64,000 nucleotides of DNA from Prosopocoilus inquinatus (taxonomy: Eukaryota > Arthropoda > Insecta > Coleoptera > Lucanidae). Numbering within the stretch: position 1 is the stretch's first letter; each line of letters starts with the position of its first letter. The position numbers and the translations under genes are program-made. Positions 1 to 11,154 of this stretch are shown here, piece after piece. A model generated the notes under the pieces. It was not told the origin of the DNA. It searched no databases and saw nothing but the letters and a program-made list of their open reading frames with translations. The stretch covers positions 62,000,212-62,064,211 of the forward strand of contig CM069870.1 in NCBI GenBank assembly GCA_036172665.1, in the 5' to 3' direction.

Positions 1-592
1 CCTTACATGGTTTATAAAAAAAACTATTTTGTGATGTGAAATTATTGTTATGTAACTTTTTTTTAATGTCTTAATTTTTTGCCTGAGAAACTATTTCGTA
101 AGTTACAAACACTGCTTAACCTTAAAATATTTTACTGCTAACTATTCATTGTTGCAGAACGCTCCGATGAAGATAAGAAATTTTAGCGAAAGCTTAGCAC
201 CGAAAAGAGGTTTTTAAATTTGCTAATTTTAACGGAATTACCGATAATATTGAATTATTGATGTTATATAAAACCCGCACAATCCTCTATTATACAACAT
301 TTATAAAAACTCTTTGTAATAAGGTGTAACAAATTAGTATATTTCGCTAATGCAGGCAAATTACTGTATATTTATTATTTTACAGTGTTTAAACCACATT
401 ATAAACTAATAATAAAACCGTAATACGGTTTTCTAAAGACTATAATACACACTTAACAAGCAAGTGTAACTTTTCTATAAATACGAAAAGCGACCACGAA
501 CGCCATTCTATTTATAGAAGGTACAAATGCAATATTTACAGTGTTAAGAATTATGAACACTTTTACAGCTTGTTCTTAAAGCTGATATGTTA
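1..592. other. AT-rich DNA without recognisable gene
   Basis: I see no coding region, RNA gene or repeat boundary here. A short perfect hairpin (aaaccgtaatacggttt) occurs at about 414-432. The interval ends at the mariner insertion site. Confidence 0.6.
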
Positions 593-1734
593 CGTGGGCT
601 GCTGGAAAAGTTTCTGGAAACGGTATGAAAAAACGCATATGAAATTTGGTAAACGATATCATTGTTTTTCGAAGTATTCACCACGCATTTTATTTTTGAT
701 ATTTGGGAACAAAAAGAAATCATTAGGTGATAAATCAGGTGAATATGGACAATGAGTCATTAATTCAACATTTTTGTTAGACAAAAAATCAACTGTTTGA
801 CGGGCTGAGAGAGAGCTGGCGTTGTCATGATGGAGAATAATTCGTCGATTTCTTCTTATTTGATCGATGACTTCCGGCAAACAAATTGTAGTATACCAAT
901 CAGCATTCACGGTTTTTCGATCCTCTAAAGCCACGGTTGCTACATGTCCAGTTAAACCAAAGAAACAAGCAATCATTTGCTCCGCAGCACTGCGTGAACG
1001 GACAACTTTTGTTGATTTTGGTTCATTTTGAAATACCCAAACGGTAGATTGTTGTTTACTTTCTGGCTCGTACGAATAGATCCACGTTTCGTCACCAGTA
1101 GCGATGTTATAAACTAAATTTCAACGACCTCCATTATTTCTTGAGCATTTATTCGCACCATTTGACACGATCCTGCTTTTGCGCTTCTGTTCAATTGTGT
1201 GGGATCCAACGACTGCAGAGCTTTCGTACATTCAAATGATAATGCAAAATCTGGTGTATTGCTTTCATGTCAATGCGTAAGGATGCTTGAATCTCACGGT
1301 ATGTCACATGTCGATCTCGCTCAAGCATTTCACGCACAGCATCTACATTAGTGGCAACAACAGATGTTGATGAACGATCTTCACGAAATTCGTCACTGAG
1401 AGAGGTACGCTGGAATTCGGTAAACCAATTATAAACAATGTTCTTCGATGGTGCTTCATCTCCAAAAGCCAAATGAAGCCGATCGAGGCATTATTTCGGC
1501 GTTAGAGCACATTTGAAATCGTAAAAAATCAAGGCACGAAAATTTTCACGCGAGATTTCCATGTTTACACAAAATTACTTTTTCTCAAATGCTGTACAAA
1601 CAAAATTAGTTCACTTGGATAGGAACTGTCAATAGAATTATAGGCGAAAAACGTCAAATTTTTCAAATATGACAGTTGATAAACGCTAACAATTCTAGAC
1701 CTACTAGATTCCAGAAAATTTCCAGCAGCCCACG
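593..1734 (-). mobile_element. Decayed mariner (DD34D) transposon, full length
   Basis: Imperfect terminal inverted repeats of about 25 bp (starting CGTGGGCTGCTGGAAA on both ends) are flanked by TA on each side (591-592 and 1735-1736), the standard Tc1/mariner target duplication. The 1142-bp element contains the two halves of a mariner transposase on the minus strand. All expected parts are present in order, so this is an end-to-end copy that has been inactivated by small mutations rather than by deletion. Confidence 0.93.
659..1472 (-). pseudogene. Mariner transposase, frameshifted and with stops
   Basis: The gene would cut and paste the surrounding element. The N-terminal helix-turn-helix half is open at 1191-1472 (93 codons, containing EAPSKNIVYNWFTEF and ending near SRWIPH, the mariner WVPH box). 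The catalytic half is open from about 1110 to 659: the first aspartate is in TGDETW near 1085-1095, the second in HHDNASSL and the third in SPDLSPNDFF. The second and third aspartates are separated by 34 residues, the D34D signature of mariner. At least one frameshift and in-frame stops between about 1115 and 1190 separate the halves, so no functional protein is expected. Family assignment is firm; I do not assign a subfamily. Confidence 0.92.
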
Positions 1735-3271
1735 TATATGCCTTATTTGGAATGACATGAAATTGGAGTCTATTTCTTATTTAAACTGTTTTTGAAGCTT
1801 GTAAATCTTGTATGCTTAAGTGTAAAACGTAGAAAATTGTTTTCGCTTTTGCTGAGAAACTGAAACGCGACGAATTGAACAAAACAAGGAGTGGGTGAGC
1901 TTTCAGGCCCGTCGACCGTTTCATTTATTTAAGACGACGGTCGCTGAAAATCAGCCGTAAACCGCGAAATTCAATTTCCCCACACTTAAAAAAAAAACTT
2001 CTGCTTCGTGACGAAATTAGAAATAAAAGTCTAAATGTCGCGAGGTTGGCGTAATTTATATTGCTTTAGGTGATGGAGCTCTTTCTGTAAAAAAGAAAAC
2101 GAAGCTTTTACTGTTTTCTGTTGGCTGATGAAGGCGAAAGAGAAAAGAAAATACGCCGACCAAGATGAAATTTTGTAAAATAACTGAATTCTCAATAAAA
2201 TACGGTTGATTATTTTCTTGCAATTACAGAAAGTCGTGTTCTGAATTTCAAGCGAAACATGTGAAGGAGTTATCCGGGGAAGAAAGTAGTAAACTATGCG
2301 CCATAAATTTTGTTAAAAGGCCCGGAGCTTGGACATTATAGACAACAGTTGCGATATCTATAGCACGTATCTGCCTAGTTTCATAGTCTCGTTCTTATTA
2401 ACGTTCCAGTCATGTCACATTATAGTTATCTATTGCACAGATTTATTTCAAGAAAGAGTAAGCCGGCTTATTTCATTTCTGAATTTAGTTGATTTGATGT
2501 TTTGACATTCTTGCTGAGGTTTATTTGTTAAAGCAAGTGAGGTGTTTTTTGCCTGAATGAATCACAAAATATTACTTTCTTAAAAGTCTTAAAGGTCTGC
2601 GGTAAAGGTGAAAGGAAAAGAACACCGTTATGTGTAAGTATCATATTTCTGAAAGGCATTAAATTTATTTCGTTTCCAGTTATTTTAGCCCTGTCGTATA
2701 ACAGCAGTTAAAAGAAGTGAAACAATTTAAAGTTTTTCTTTTTCACGATTTGCAGAATAACTGGCTCCTTTCGGTATTAAATGCAGCTCTGCTTTTTGTG
2801 TTGTAAAACTTCCTGACTTTAATTACTCCAGTAATGGAACTATTACCTGCAATATTTAGTAAGTTTATGATCTGCAGACGTTTAATTTTCTGAAGTGGAG
2901 CGGCAACTTTTATTTTTATTTTTTATTTATGATAACAAGTTCATTTTAGTTTTAAAACTTTTATGAAACAGGTTTACTTTACGAGTTTATTTTTCTAAAA
3001 ATTAAGAAATATATTGGTTTTTCTTAACTTTTATCGTAAGTGACTTTAGTGCAACCGTTGCTCAGGATTTTGCTAAAAAAAGTGGACAAACTAAGTGGCA
3101 GGAACCGCCAAACATTAATTACGATTCTAACAAATGACAAAATTGACAATCCTGAGAAAGTTATTTGGAAGCTGTGTGGATCTGCTATAATGAGAACGGA
3201 AACCTACAGTTTATTAATGGCAGTGTAATAGTCTATTTCCCAGGCTTATTTTTTACATATTAATTATTATA
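1735..3271. other. Intergenic DNA, nothing recognised
   Basis: No exon, RNA gene or terminal repeat could be supported. A 62-codon open frame at 3040-3228 has no recognisable domain and is treated as chance. Confidence 0.5.
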
Positions 3272-3394
3272 CAGGATAGGGCAAAAGTATGGAACCGGCT
3301 TAATATTCCGAAAACAGTTGGACGTATCTATTTGAAATTTGGTGTTATTCAGAGTCAATAGGACCTACATTACCAATTTGTTTCAATTGTTTAT

Positions 3395-4466
3395 AATAAT
3401 AATAATAATAATAGGACTTTATTTGTCATAGTACATAGTACATATACGATGTATAGACGATGTATAAATATGACAAACCGCAAGGCGAAGTTCATGTGAC
3501 TTTGACGAAACATGCTCTTACACTTAACCTTGAAATATAATTAACAAAACAAAACAATAGCGCACTAGTTTATATCAATCAAACGGACGAGAGTATTGAT
3601 ATTGTATAGTAGACAGGCAATATTCGGACGGGGTACCAGGGCAAGCTTAAGAGTAAAGGATAAGTAGCACCTAAACGACAGGACAATCAAAAAGAGTATG
3701 TGTTAAATGACGTTTGAACTGAGTTATACTCATTGTTTTCAGAGACGGTAATAGTGAATTGTAAATATTATAAATTTGATAAGTAAAACTTTTTTTAAAT
3801 CTTTCAGTCTTGTGCAAGGGCGGAGAGAGCAAACCCTTAAACCTAACATTTATGGTATGAACGTCAGTACGAAAGGTAATACGGTTGAACAGATACTGAG
3901 GGCACTTATTGATGACAATTTTGTGATAAGCACAAGCAGCATGAAGAAATCTTCTGGTTTTCATGTTAAGCCAACCTACCTCTTTAAGTGTGTGAGAAAT
4001 TCTGTCATATTTTCTTAAACCATAAATTAGCCTGAGACAAGAATTTTGAACTCTCTGCACTCTGTTGTTATCAGCAACGCTCAAATAAAGACCATACTAT
4101 ACTGTCGCAATAATTAAATTTCGAAAGAACTAATGATTCACATAACATTATTTTCATTTTTCTTGTTAATTACTGTAAATTAATTTCAAACTGCAGTACG
4201 CTTTGCTCAATAGGTAGTTAACGTGATAATTAAACTGTAATTTATTGTCAATTATAACACCAAGGTTCCTAACATAATTTTCATATGACAGAATATGACC
4301 ATTTACTGTAATATTTGGTAAAGACGGCAGTGTCACTAAATTAAGAGTTTTATTGCCGAATAATATTAGTTTAGATTTAGCAACGTTTAGAGCAAGACCA
4401 TGTTTCAAAGACCGTTGAGCAATGGTGTGTAAGTCCGTATTTAATTTACGATAACTATGTTCAAAA
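3395..4466 (-). mobile_element. 5'-truncated jockey/CR1-like LINE inserted in the palindrome
   Basis: On the minus strand the insertion ends in an AATAAA signal and an (ATT)n tail (3395-3420 on the plus strand), typical of a LINE 3' end. Upstream are the reverse-transcriptase thumb region (4166-4408, with LGVIIDNKLQFNYHV) and the C-terminal domain (3671-4084, with VQRVQNSCLRLIYGLRKYDR). The palindromic host gives exact breakpoints: the arm sequence jumps from 3394 to 4467. The fingers, palm and endonuclease are missing, so this is a dead 5'-truncated copy. Confidence 0.88.
3671..4408 (-). pseudogene. LINE reverse transcriptase C-terminal fragment
   Basis: Two open segments, 4166-4408 (80 codons, thumb) and 3671-4084 (137 codons, C-terminal region), are in different frames and separated by a damaged stretch around 4085-4165. 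The sequence has the typical LINE C-terminus (QNSCLRLIYG, then a conserved leucine-rich tail) but lacks the catalytic YADD box because of 5' truncation. It would have been the end of ORF2. Confidence 0.85.
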
Positions 4467-5111
4467 TCTGCTCTTGTTTCTGAGATCCAATGCCTACTTG
4501 ATCTTTCTTAAATAACAACCTGCCGATTTTTTTCCTCTATTTAATAGTTCGTTTAATTCTCTAAACGAGCACATAAAAATAGTTATCAATTACATAAGAA
4601 AATTTTCGAGAAAAAAAACGTTTGAATGAAAAAGTTAGAAAAAATGGTTTATGCTGATATTTAGTATTTGTTTTTATGTTTTTAGGGCAATTTTTATTAA
4701 AATTTTCTTTAGTTCTATCTTAAAAACAGACCATAATCTTGTGGTTTTACAGTTTTTTTGTTAAAACTAGAATTTTTGTCGAATATCAAACAATAAACCA
4801 TTTTTCCTAACTTTTTCAGTCAAACGTTTTTTTCTCGAAAATTTTCTTATGTAATTGATAGTTATTTTTATGTGGTCGCTTAGAGAATTAAACGAACTAT
4901 TAAACAAAAGAAAAAAATCACCAAGTTGTCATTTAAAAAAAATCAAGTAGGCGTTGGATCTCAGAAGCAAGAGCAGATAAACAATTGAAACAAATTGGCA
5001 ATATAGGTTTTATTGACTCTAAATCATATGCCAAATTTCAAGTAGATGCGTCAAACAGTTTTCGAAATATTAAGCCGGTTCCATACTTTTGCCCTTCCCT
5101 GTATATTTTTT

Positions 5112-5592
5112 TAAACTCATAAAAGAGGATAATAAATAGATTTATTTATTTTGAGCAAGAAGTTGGTTACTAATGTCATAAGTGGATTAGTATTACTAGC
5201 ACCCAGTCTTTAAAAAACGTCTCGACAGTTCTAAATATTTTTTTATCTTTTGTATTAATTTATAATTTTCATCAGGCAAAAGTCACTACAATTATTAATT
5301 TAAGGACAACAAATGAATTTACTGAATATATTGTTACAAATTTGGTGGTTCACAAATTCTAGTCGTTAGAGTTCAGAACATTTTAATTAAAAGCTGTCGC
5401 TTTCCACAATTAACAACACGGTTTAAATGAGCTTGTCTATCAAATAAAATTTTTACAAAATGTACTTTCTATTTATTCGAGGTACGAAGCCTTCGCTTGC
5501 CAACTTAATAACTAACTCCTGGCGGATCGTACGGCTTATATAGCAGAGCCCTCTGTTGCTCGAACGTACTAGAATAATCGAGTAACTTCGGT
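5112..5592 (-). repeat. Interspersed repeat, copy 1 (LTR-like)
   Basis: About 480 bp are nearly identical to 8822-9303 in the same orientation. On the minus strand the unit shows a TATA-like ctatataag, an initiator-like agttagtt about 25 bp downstream and an AATAAA further on, an order seen in LTRs. No clean TG..CA ends or target duplication could be fixed, so the LTR interpretation is tentative; the repeat itself is certain. Confidence 0.7.
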
Positions 5593-5918
5593 CATGTTTT
5601 GTGACGCAAGGTGGCGGTACTGATGCTAAAAATAGATCTGTATCCGCGTCACGGCTGTAATAATATTTTAACGTGTGTTACTAGCCTCTCTGTATTTGAC
5701 AATTAATGTTTCCGGCCTTAATTTTTTTATTGATTTTATTCATTTCCAAATTTGTACACTTTTTTATTAGTGTTGTTATATCCAACAGAATTTAAATTTA
5801 ATTTATTAATTTGAATAAATATATTTGCCTGGTGAAACGGTACAAGATTAATTAGTTTTATTACATGAAACGATTCAATTTCATGTGCTCAAACTTTTTA
5901 TATATTTTCTTGTATGTA

Positions 5919-6262
5919 CAATGGCGGACTATAAAATCTGGACAGGAACGCCACAAATCATGCAATATGCTCGCCAAAAAAATCTGTGACATGACGTAAT
6001 GTGTCCTGCTGTAAATATGACGAAGTTTATCATAGAAACAAGCTCTAAATACTAAGATGAATGCAGAGAGTTTTCCCAGATTTTTTGCTGGGCATAGCAC
6101 ACCATTGTATGACAAATTTGGTAAAGTAGGCTTGTAGTGAGTTGGTTAAACTGCATGCGTAAACATGAAGTGTATTGAAATGTCAAACTGAATAAACATT
6201 TGATGCTATTTAATTAATAAGAAATTATTAAAAAAGTGGCCGGATTTTATTGTCTGTTACTG
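5919..6262. mobile_element. Tc1/mariner-type MITE
   Basis: A 344-bp unit with imperfect terminal inverted repeats of about 28 bp (left CAATGGCGGACTATAAAATC, right end reversed CAGTAACAGACAATAAAATC) is flanked by TA at 5917-5918 and 6263-6264. It has no transposase; the 84-codon minus-strand open frame over it is an artefact of the repeat. Confidence 0.75.
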
Positions 6263-6547
6263 TACACCCGCGAACAAAAAACTACTTATTTCTTTACCTG
6301 TATTGCAAATTGATTGTCGACCTCTCAAAGTATCAGATTAGATTATTGGAGCCGTGTCATGTGGTAACACTTTACTATTACAAATGACATTTATTATATC
6401 CCCCAAAGCTTCAATTTTTAAATTACCCTTTTGTATATTTTTTTATAATATCTCAGATGTTGTTGGTAGAAATGCTACCTTCAAAAATTCCAGTGAAATC
6501 TAGTTCATCGTCTTGACATGTCAATGTGTATCAATATTAAAAATTCA
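6263..6547. other. Nothing recognised
   Basis: This AT-rich spacer lies between two MITEs. I found no coding potential or repeat signature. Confidence 0.5.
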
Positions 6548-6792
6548 GGGCTATTCTGCAACATTGATGTGCATATCAATTGGTATGGTTTTCAATCATT
6601 GAAGAGAACTTATACGATTTCATAACAATTGAAGTCGCAATTGAAGAGAGATGCATATTAACATGATATCACACTTGATACGGATTGAATGTTGATACGA
6701 AACTGCATACAGAATACCGATTTTGCAAGGTCACTTGATTCATAGCAATAATTGACAAGTATCAAGTCCATATCAATGTTACAAAATAGACA
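6548..6792. mobile_element. MITE family with GGGCTATTCTGTAACATTG ends, copy 1
   Basis: The copy is about 245 bp long and has inverted ends (left gggctattctgcaacattga, right tcaatgttacaaaatagac). A second copy at 32111-32356 shares the ends and much of the interior. No clear target duplication was found, so the superfamily stays open. Confidence 0.7.
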
Positions 6793-7479
6793 CCATTAAA
6801 TTAAAATGCGTAACTGGCCAGACTGCCCGTCAAGGAAAGAGACCCTCTAGATCTAAAAATGAGCCATTATAAACTATAGTAGACAATTTCTCTCAGAGTT
6901 GTTTTTTAAAACTCTTTAACATATCAGATAACTTTAACTTAACAGAAAGTTACCAAGGTTGAGTTAAGTAAATGTAAAAGCAAAAAAATGTCAAGTCACC
7001 TGCCAGATTAAACTACCTGACTAATCGGCGATTAAAAAAATTGAACACGTGGTTTGGCGTAATATGAAACTCGAGTTAGGGTTAAAGCAGGCTTCCAACA
7101 GAAACCCTAGACTTTTGACGCTAACAGGTATAAAATCAAATAAACTGTATAATGAGGTTGATTAAAAAAAAGCTAGGCAATTATAATTGGCCAGGACAAT
7201 TAAAGTGTACGAATGGCTGATGGTTCCCGAAACTCTTCATAATTGACAAAATGGGAATATTGCCAATCATTATTTTACAGTTTAACTGGAAATGTAGGAA
7301 TCCTAAAGAAAATCTTTGATCCGTGTCAGTGAACATCAGTTTGATACTTGTTAAACAATTTTGAGATGATTTTTATTTCCGTCCAATTTGGCCAATTTGT
7401 TTAAAATATATGCTTTCTAGCGTAGCAGTTGATACGACCATTGTCTATTTCGTGTTTTTTTTGTGCTTTTTAAGTTTAA
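6793..7479. other. Intergenic DNA, nothing recognised
   Basis: No exon-like open frame or repeat boundary was seen. The last 40 bases are a T-rich tract ending in ttaagttgtag, which could be a 3' splice site for the following acidic reading frame. Confidence 0.45.
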
Positions 7480-8139
7480 GTTGTAGAGGAAGAAAAAGAT
7501 AAAAGGGAAGAAGTTGAAGAACAAGAAGAGCAACAGGTTGAAAGTAAAACAGAGAGTCAGGAAGAACGAGAAATAAATGCTGAGAAAGTTGAAAGCGAGG
7601 AAGCAACTCCCGCAGAAACTGAATCTACCGAAGATGATCAAGAATCTGAAGAAACTGAAGATGCATCACCGGAAGAAGAAGTTGATGAAACGGAGAAAGT
7701 GAAATGGAGCATTGATGATGATGAAGAAGCAGCCGATTCATCTGAAGAAAAAGATGATCAAGAAGATAAAAAAATCAGCTGCAGTGGAAGGTGAACAGTC
7801 TGTCCAAGATATGCACGTTGATGAGGTGTTGACAGTGATAAAGGGGATGAAAGTGTTGAAGACTAAATAGCTGAAGTGAGCAAAGAAAATACCAAACAAA
7901 CGATGGGGATGGCAGCGAAAACGACGCAGTTGATAAAGAAGGCGATGAAGAAAGCAAAGAGGCGCTAACAAAAAAATAAAGAAGCAATAAAGAAGAAAAA
8001 GAGGAATAAAACAGCGGAAGTGTACAAGAAGAAGTGGCAACCGGTGAAAGCGAAGAAGGCTCTGAAAAATCGGCACCACAAGAAGAATTAATTGATCAAG
8101 ATGATGTGCCGACAGAGTTGAGAGAAACAGATCATATAT
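7480..8139 (+). pseudogene. Glu/Asp-rich coding remnant, frameshifted
   Basis: From 7480 to 7794 one plus-strand frame encodes about 105 residues dominated by Glu, Asp, Ser and Lys, without an ATG but preceded by a T-rich tract and an AG, as at an internal exon. A run of seven A at about 7768-7775 shifts the frame; beyond it acidic peptide continues in alternating frames (for example at about 7775-7795, 7825-7865, 7895-7968 and 8030-8135) with several stops. This looks like a decayed exon or processed copy of an acidic, probably disordered protein. A low-complexity repeat with accidental coding appearance is the alternative. A hAT MITE begins immediately at 8140. The long minus-strand frames opposite are shadows of the purine bias. 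Confidence 0.45.
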
Positions 8140-8779
8140 CAGCGTTTCCCAAACTGTGGGGCCCGCCCCCTGGGGAGGCGGGTAAGACTTCAAAGGGAGG
8201 CGCAGCAAAATAAATATAACAAAATTGAACACAAATTGCAACCAACTAATTTATGATCTTATTTTTTTACAAGAGATTGTATATACATACAGTCGCGAGA
8301 AATAAATATTTGTCATCATTAACAATTGGCAAAGGTTGGCACTGAACTTGTATTTTATTAAAACTAAGGAGATTCGTGTCTTAATTTTGAATATTAAGTC
8401 TCTTAAACATTTAATTTATTTTGATATTTTCGTGGTAAAGAACAAATTAAAATTTCTAATTTGTGGAATTAAGACTGACATTTTTATAGACAGTGACGAT
8501 CAAAAGTTAAAACTCGAGAGTGTACTATACCGTGAGATTTTTTTTTACTTTGAAGATACATTGTAAATATTCCCATGTTCATTCTTAGAAAAAAAATGTG
8601 TGAATGTATTTCAGGATATGCAAACAAGCTTCAATAAAACAAATATGCTATTACTGTCAGTTATGTAATATAAGGATGAATTTCAAATATTTAAAAAAAT
8701 ACTATGCAGAGGGGGGGGGGCGTGAATCATAACAGAGCTCAAGAGGGGGTCGCGAAACCTAAAAGTTTGGGACACGCTG
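8140..8779. mobile_element. hAT-type MITE, copy 1
   Basis: It starts CAGCGTTTCCCAAACTGTGG and ends with the reverse complement of CAGCGTGTCCCAAACTTTTA. Both ends and the interior (cagcaaaataaa..., a G run, then catgaatcataaca...) match the copy at 22631-23092, which has a perfect 8-bp target duplication. No duplication is visible here, probably because the right side was rearranged by the 710-bp tandem duplication that starts inside this element. It carries no transposase. Confidence 0.75.
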
Positions 8780-9517
8780 GTGTAAAGGTATGTCATTAAT
8801 TAAGATTATTACATATTTATTTAAACTCAGAAGAGAGGAGAATAAATAAATTTATTTATCTTGAGCAAGAAGTTGGTTACTAATGTCATAAGTGGATTAG
8901 TATTACTAGCACCCAGTCTTTAAAAAACATGTCTCGACAGTTCTAAATATTTTTTTATTTTTTGTATTAATTTATAATTTTCATCAGGCAAAAGTCACTT
9001 CAATTATTAATTTAAGGACAACAAATGAATTTACTGAATATATTGTTACGAATTTGGTGATTCACAAATTCTAGTCGTTAGAGTTCAGAACATTTTAATT
9101 AAAAGCTGTCGCTTTCCACAATTAACAACACGGTTTAAATGAGCTTGTCTATCAAATAACATTTTTACAAAATGTACTTTCTATTTATTCGAGATACGAA
9201 GCCTTCGCTTGCCAACTTAATAACTAACTCCTGGTGGATCGTACGGCTTATATAGCAGAGCCCTCTGTTGCTCGAATGTACTAGAATGATCGAATAACTT
9301 CGTGAAATGTGTGAATGTATTTCAGGATATGCAAACAAGCTTCAATAAAACAAATATGCTATTACTGTCAGTTATGAAATATAAGGATGAATCTCAAATA
9401 TTAAAAAAAATACTATGCAGGGGGGGGGGGCATGAATCATAACAGAGCTCAAGAGGGGGTCGCGAAACCTAAAAGTTTGGGACACGCTGGTGTAAAGGTA
9501 TGTCATTAATTAAGATT
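8595..9517 (+). repeat. 710-bp tandem duplication (A-B-A structure)
   Basis: Block A (8595-8807, the right end of the hAT MITE plus 28 bp of flank) recurs at 9305-9517. Between them lies block B (8808-9304), which contains the interspersed repeat also found at 5112-5592. The simplest reading is a tandem duplication with a 710-bp unit, present 1.3 times. G-runs of slightly different length occur in the two A blocks. Confidence 0.8.
8822..9303 (-). repeat. Interspersed repeat, copy 2 (LTR-like)
   Basis: This copy is nearly identical to 5112-5592. It keeps the minus-strand TATA-like, initiator-like and AATAAA elements described for copy 1. Confidence 0.7.
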
Positions 9518-10572
9518 GCGACTGTAAATCTATTTATCCACGATTGTCCAACTGGGGTTTATTTTAGTATTGATTTTTTCTTTCTATTACAGCCAACATT
9601 GTATTTCGTTCTTGTTAATCCATATAAAAAAATTAAAAGTGCTGGAAATATAGCGAAAAAACACAATATTTTCTATTATCATTGTTTTTACACATAATTT
9701 TGCTTTTAATTAGAGCATTAATTAAATTGTACGGATTCGTTTTCCATCTAAAAGTCTTTTTCTTCGTGTTCAGTTGCAATTGAAAGTAACATTTCTCCTT
9801 TAAATGTTTAAACGTATATTGGTTAATTCAACATTTCTCTGTGAGTGTTTCGCAAATTTGATTCAAGAAATATCACGATGTCATGCAGGCCTTAGAGCCA
9901 TTTGACACGATGATAGTTTCTGTAAAAAAAAATGCAAAAATTTGTTTTAAAGTGACAGGTTACATAGTGAACATACATTGTGAATGTATAAGAAATATCG
10001 CTGTGTCATACGGGTCTTGTAAACAGATTTGTTTTAATTTTATTTTTTGTACTTAGCCAACGTTAATACAGGAGACTTCAACGTAAGGTCAGATGAGGAA
10101 ACGCAATGCATTTTTACTCGTACTTATATATAAGTCCTCTCTTTCTGGAAACATCATCATGTAACTCTTATTAACTCGAACAAATAATTGACTTTGTGAA
10201 AGTACGAGTCTTTCTAGCTACGAAACAGGAGCAGATGACCGCGTTTATACCAAAGAACAGCTAAAGCTATCTGCATTGTCGTATACATCTGGTGCGGAAC
10301 CTTATCGTAATACCTTCCATGAATATTCAGATCGTAATCTCTTCTTATAATTACATGCGAGAAGAGCTTTCGACGAATATGAAAACACGATTATCTATGC
10401 AGTCTTGATGTGTTTTGATTAAGACGAAATTCGCTTAAGTGCCTCAATTAAAAGCGCCAAAAACGAAAACAAGGAGACTTACTTACCTTAGTGAAATTAA
10501 TTCCGAGACATGCTGGTGTAGGCAAACAAAATGTACGAGCGACACTCTTAAGAAATAAGATAAGGAATGAAC
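9518..10572. other. Intergenic DNA, nothing recognised
   Basis: Open frames here are short and lack domains. No RNA gene or repeat ends were seen. Confidence 0.5.
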
Positions 10573-10712
10573 ACCACGTGCACGTTTGACTCGAACTCGA
10601 TGAAGGTACATCCGTCTACCGACTGCGGCACGCCGATCATGTGTTCTGCTATGGCGAAGACAAGAAAGGTGTAGTAAGTGAAGACCACTGGCTTAGAGAA
10701 TCCAGGTCATCG
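10563..10712 (-). other. Possible unassigned exon with one hydrophobic segment
   Basis: On the minus strand an open frame reads PGFSKPVVFTYYTFLVFAIA followed by EHMIGVPQSVDGCTFIEFES, i.e. one plausible membrane helix and a polar stretch. It stops shortly after and is preceded by a stop codon 5' of PGF. The local GC content is higher than in the surroundings. However, the other two frames and the plus strand are also open, no clean splice donor was found, and I do not recognise the protein. Confidence 0.2.
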
Positions 10713-10985
10713 GGGCAGTGGTCCGCAACGCTGCTTGTAGTGTGTATAACCGATACGTAAAGTCCAGACGTGGAGAGACAACTTTAATATCGATGAGTTA
10801 ATGGCGACGAATCTGGCGGTTTGGTAAGAGGAATGAATCTTCGGGTGAAATTCCGAATGACCTAGCACTGAACTTGACTTGTGAGCCACTTTGAAGCAGA
10901 TTCTACAACACCCACTGGTATTACCACTCCTCAAGCCATCAGTATGCATTTATTGCAATTCCATTTTCAAGTTATACATATAATA

Positions 10986-11137
10986 ATGGTCAGTTGAACC
11001 AAACACTTAAGGTCAGCTTAACTTTAACCACCGCTTATATTGTGATTTACTGAATGTTATGTAACCTCAATTGTCACATTATACACAATACTTAAATTTA
11101 AGCTTATCTTAATAAAGTATTTAGTGCAACTGGCCAT
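10986..11137. mobile_element. MITE with GGCCAGTTGCACCAAA ends, copy 1
   Basis: The unit is about 150 bp with inverted ends (atggtcagttgaaccaaaca and agtgcaactggccat). The same family occurs at 12573-12713, on the other side of the transposon at 11155-12478. Confidence 0.7.
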
Positions 11138-11154
11138 AAGTAATAATAATAATA

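Larger units (their letters stand above)
3272..5101. mobile_element. Long palindromic DNA transposon (MITE/foldback) split by a LINE
   Basis: The ends read CAGGATAGGGCAAAAGTATG and its near-complement (catacttttgccc near 5083-5095), each flanked by TA (3270-3271, 5102-5103). The inverted repeat is not just terminal: the left arm (3272-3394 continuing at 4467-about 4680) matches the reverse complement of the right arm (about 4780-5101) through nearly its entire length. The left arm is interrupted by a LINE fragment at 3395-4466. With the LINE removed the element would be about 760 bp. No transposase is present, so it is non-autonomous; the TA duplication suggests the Tc1/mariner class. Confidence 0.82.

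Noticed and set aside
2120..2145. ctgatgaaggcgaaag, resembling hammerhead core boxes
   Set aside because: The boxes are only four bases apart, leaving no room for stem II, and no stem I pairing is present.
5861..6115. 84-codon minus-strand frame
   Set aside because: Lies mostly inside a 344-bp MITE with no transposase similarity.
7417..8241. Long F/L/S-rich minus-strand frames
   Set aside because: Shadow of the acidic, GA-rich plus-strand sequence.
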